Notes under the pieces: generated by a model | The model's input: only the letters and a program-made list of their open reading frames with translations | Databases searched by the model: none | What the model was told of the DNA's origin: nothing | Program-made: the position numbers and the translations under genes | Part shown: positions 6,683-6,807 of the stretch, piece by piece | How the letters are laid out: each line of letters starts with the position of its first letter | How positions within the stretch are numbered: the first letter of the stretch is position 1 | Assembly: GCA_958407085.1 (NCBI GenBank) | Contig: CATYHY010000076.1 | Span: 1-6,807, forward strand | Length of the DNA stretch: 6,807 nt | Direction: 5' to 3' | Origin: an uncultured Collinsella sp. | Lineage (GTDB): Bacteria > Actinomycetota > Coriobacteriia > Coriobacteriales > Coriobacteriaceae

Positions 6683-6706
6683 GGTACCCTCATTTTGGCA
6701 GGTGGC

Positions 6707-6807
6707 CTAAACCACGACGCCGTTGCAGTGGTCGATTTCGTGTTGGATGATCTCGGCGGTGTAGCCCGAGAAGTTTTTGATGCGGTGGACGAAGTTCTCG
6801 TCCAAAT
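6707..6807 (-). CDS. def: Peptide deformylase, C-terminal end (5' truncated by window edge)
   Basis: The last 32 residues are read on the - strand before a TAG stop. They contain EIIQHEIDHCNGV, the third conserved motif of peptide deformylase. In HEIDH the two His bind the catalytic metal and the Glu is the general base. The preceding RIKNFSGYTA matches the strand and turn that leads into this helix in deformylases. The enzyme removes the formyl group from the initiator Met of new proteins in the cytoplasm. The chain stops soon after the motif, as in short deformylases of Gram-positive bacteria. The LysR gene follows after 36 nt on the same strand, with no terminator seen between them. Confidence 0.88.
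   Translation of the reverse strand, partial: LDENFVHRIKNFSGYTAEIIQHEIDHCNGVVV

Noticed and set aside
6691..6713. A loose inverted repeat (TTTGGC ... GCCTAAA) upstream of the LysR gene as an autoregulatory operator
   Set aside because: The arms match only with a gap, it overlaps the def stop codon, and it does not resemble the repeat at 444-460.

Overview
The window is high-GC bacterial DNA with tight intergenic spacing, strong GGAG-type ribosome binding sites and rho-independent terminators. Gene content and protein style suggest a Gram-positive gut-type bacterium, most plausibly Coriobacteriia (Collinsella or a relative). This placement is an impression from codon and protein style, not a demonstrated identification.

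Layout: (1) positions 3-314 hold the 3' end of an AlaA-type aminotransferase on the + strand, closed by a strong terminator at 337-375. (2) A + strand cluster follows, beginning with a promoter and operator region at about 444-509. Its genes are an Amidohydro_2-family protein (542-1576), two adjacent proteins resembling the catalytic domain of neutral ceramidase (1603-2850 and 2869-3987), and, after a 193-nt gap, a glucose/beta-glucoside-superfamily PTS EIIBC permease (4181-5623). A long hairpin terminator at 5644-5691 closes the cluster. (3) On the - strand, converging on the cluster, lies a LysR-type regulator (6670-5747). Just upstream of it is the C-terminal end of peptide deformylase (6807-6707).

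Interpretation: a substrate-specific catabolic cassette appears to sit between two housekeeping genes. The permease would import and phosphorylate an unidentified sugar-like compound, using an EIIA encoded elsewhere. The three cytoplasmic hydrolase-fold proteins would process the product. The LysR protein is the obvious candidate regulator. A perfect 17-nt inverted repeat, about 64 bp upstream of the predicted transcription start of the first cluster gene, has the position and T-N11-A form expected of a LysR-type recognition site.

Two of the three hydrolase-fold proteins appear to lack key active-site residues. The amidohydrolase has no HxH motif and no strand-8 Asp, and the first ceramidase-like protein lacks the nucleophilic Ser and one zinc His. 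The second ceramidase-like protein looks intact. I do not recognise this gene combination as a named pathway, and the substrate cannot be read from the sequence.
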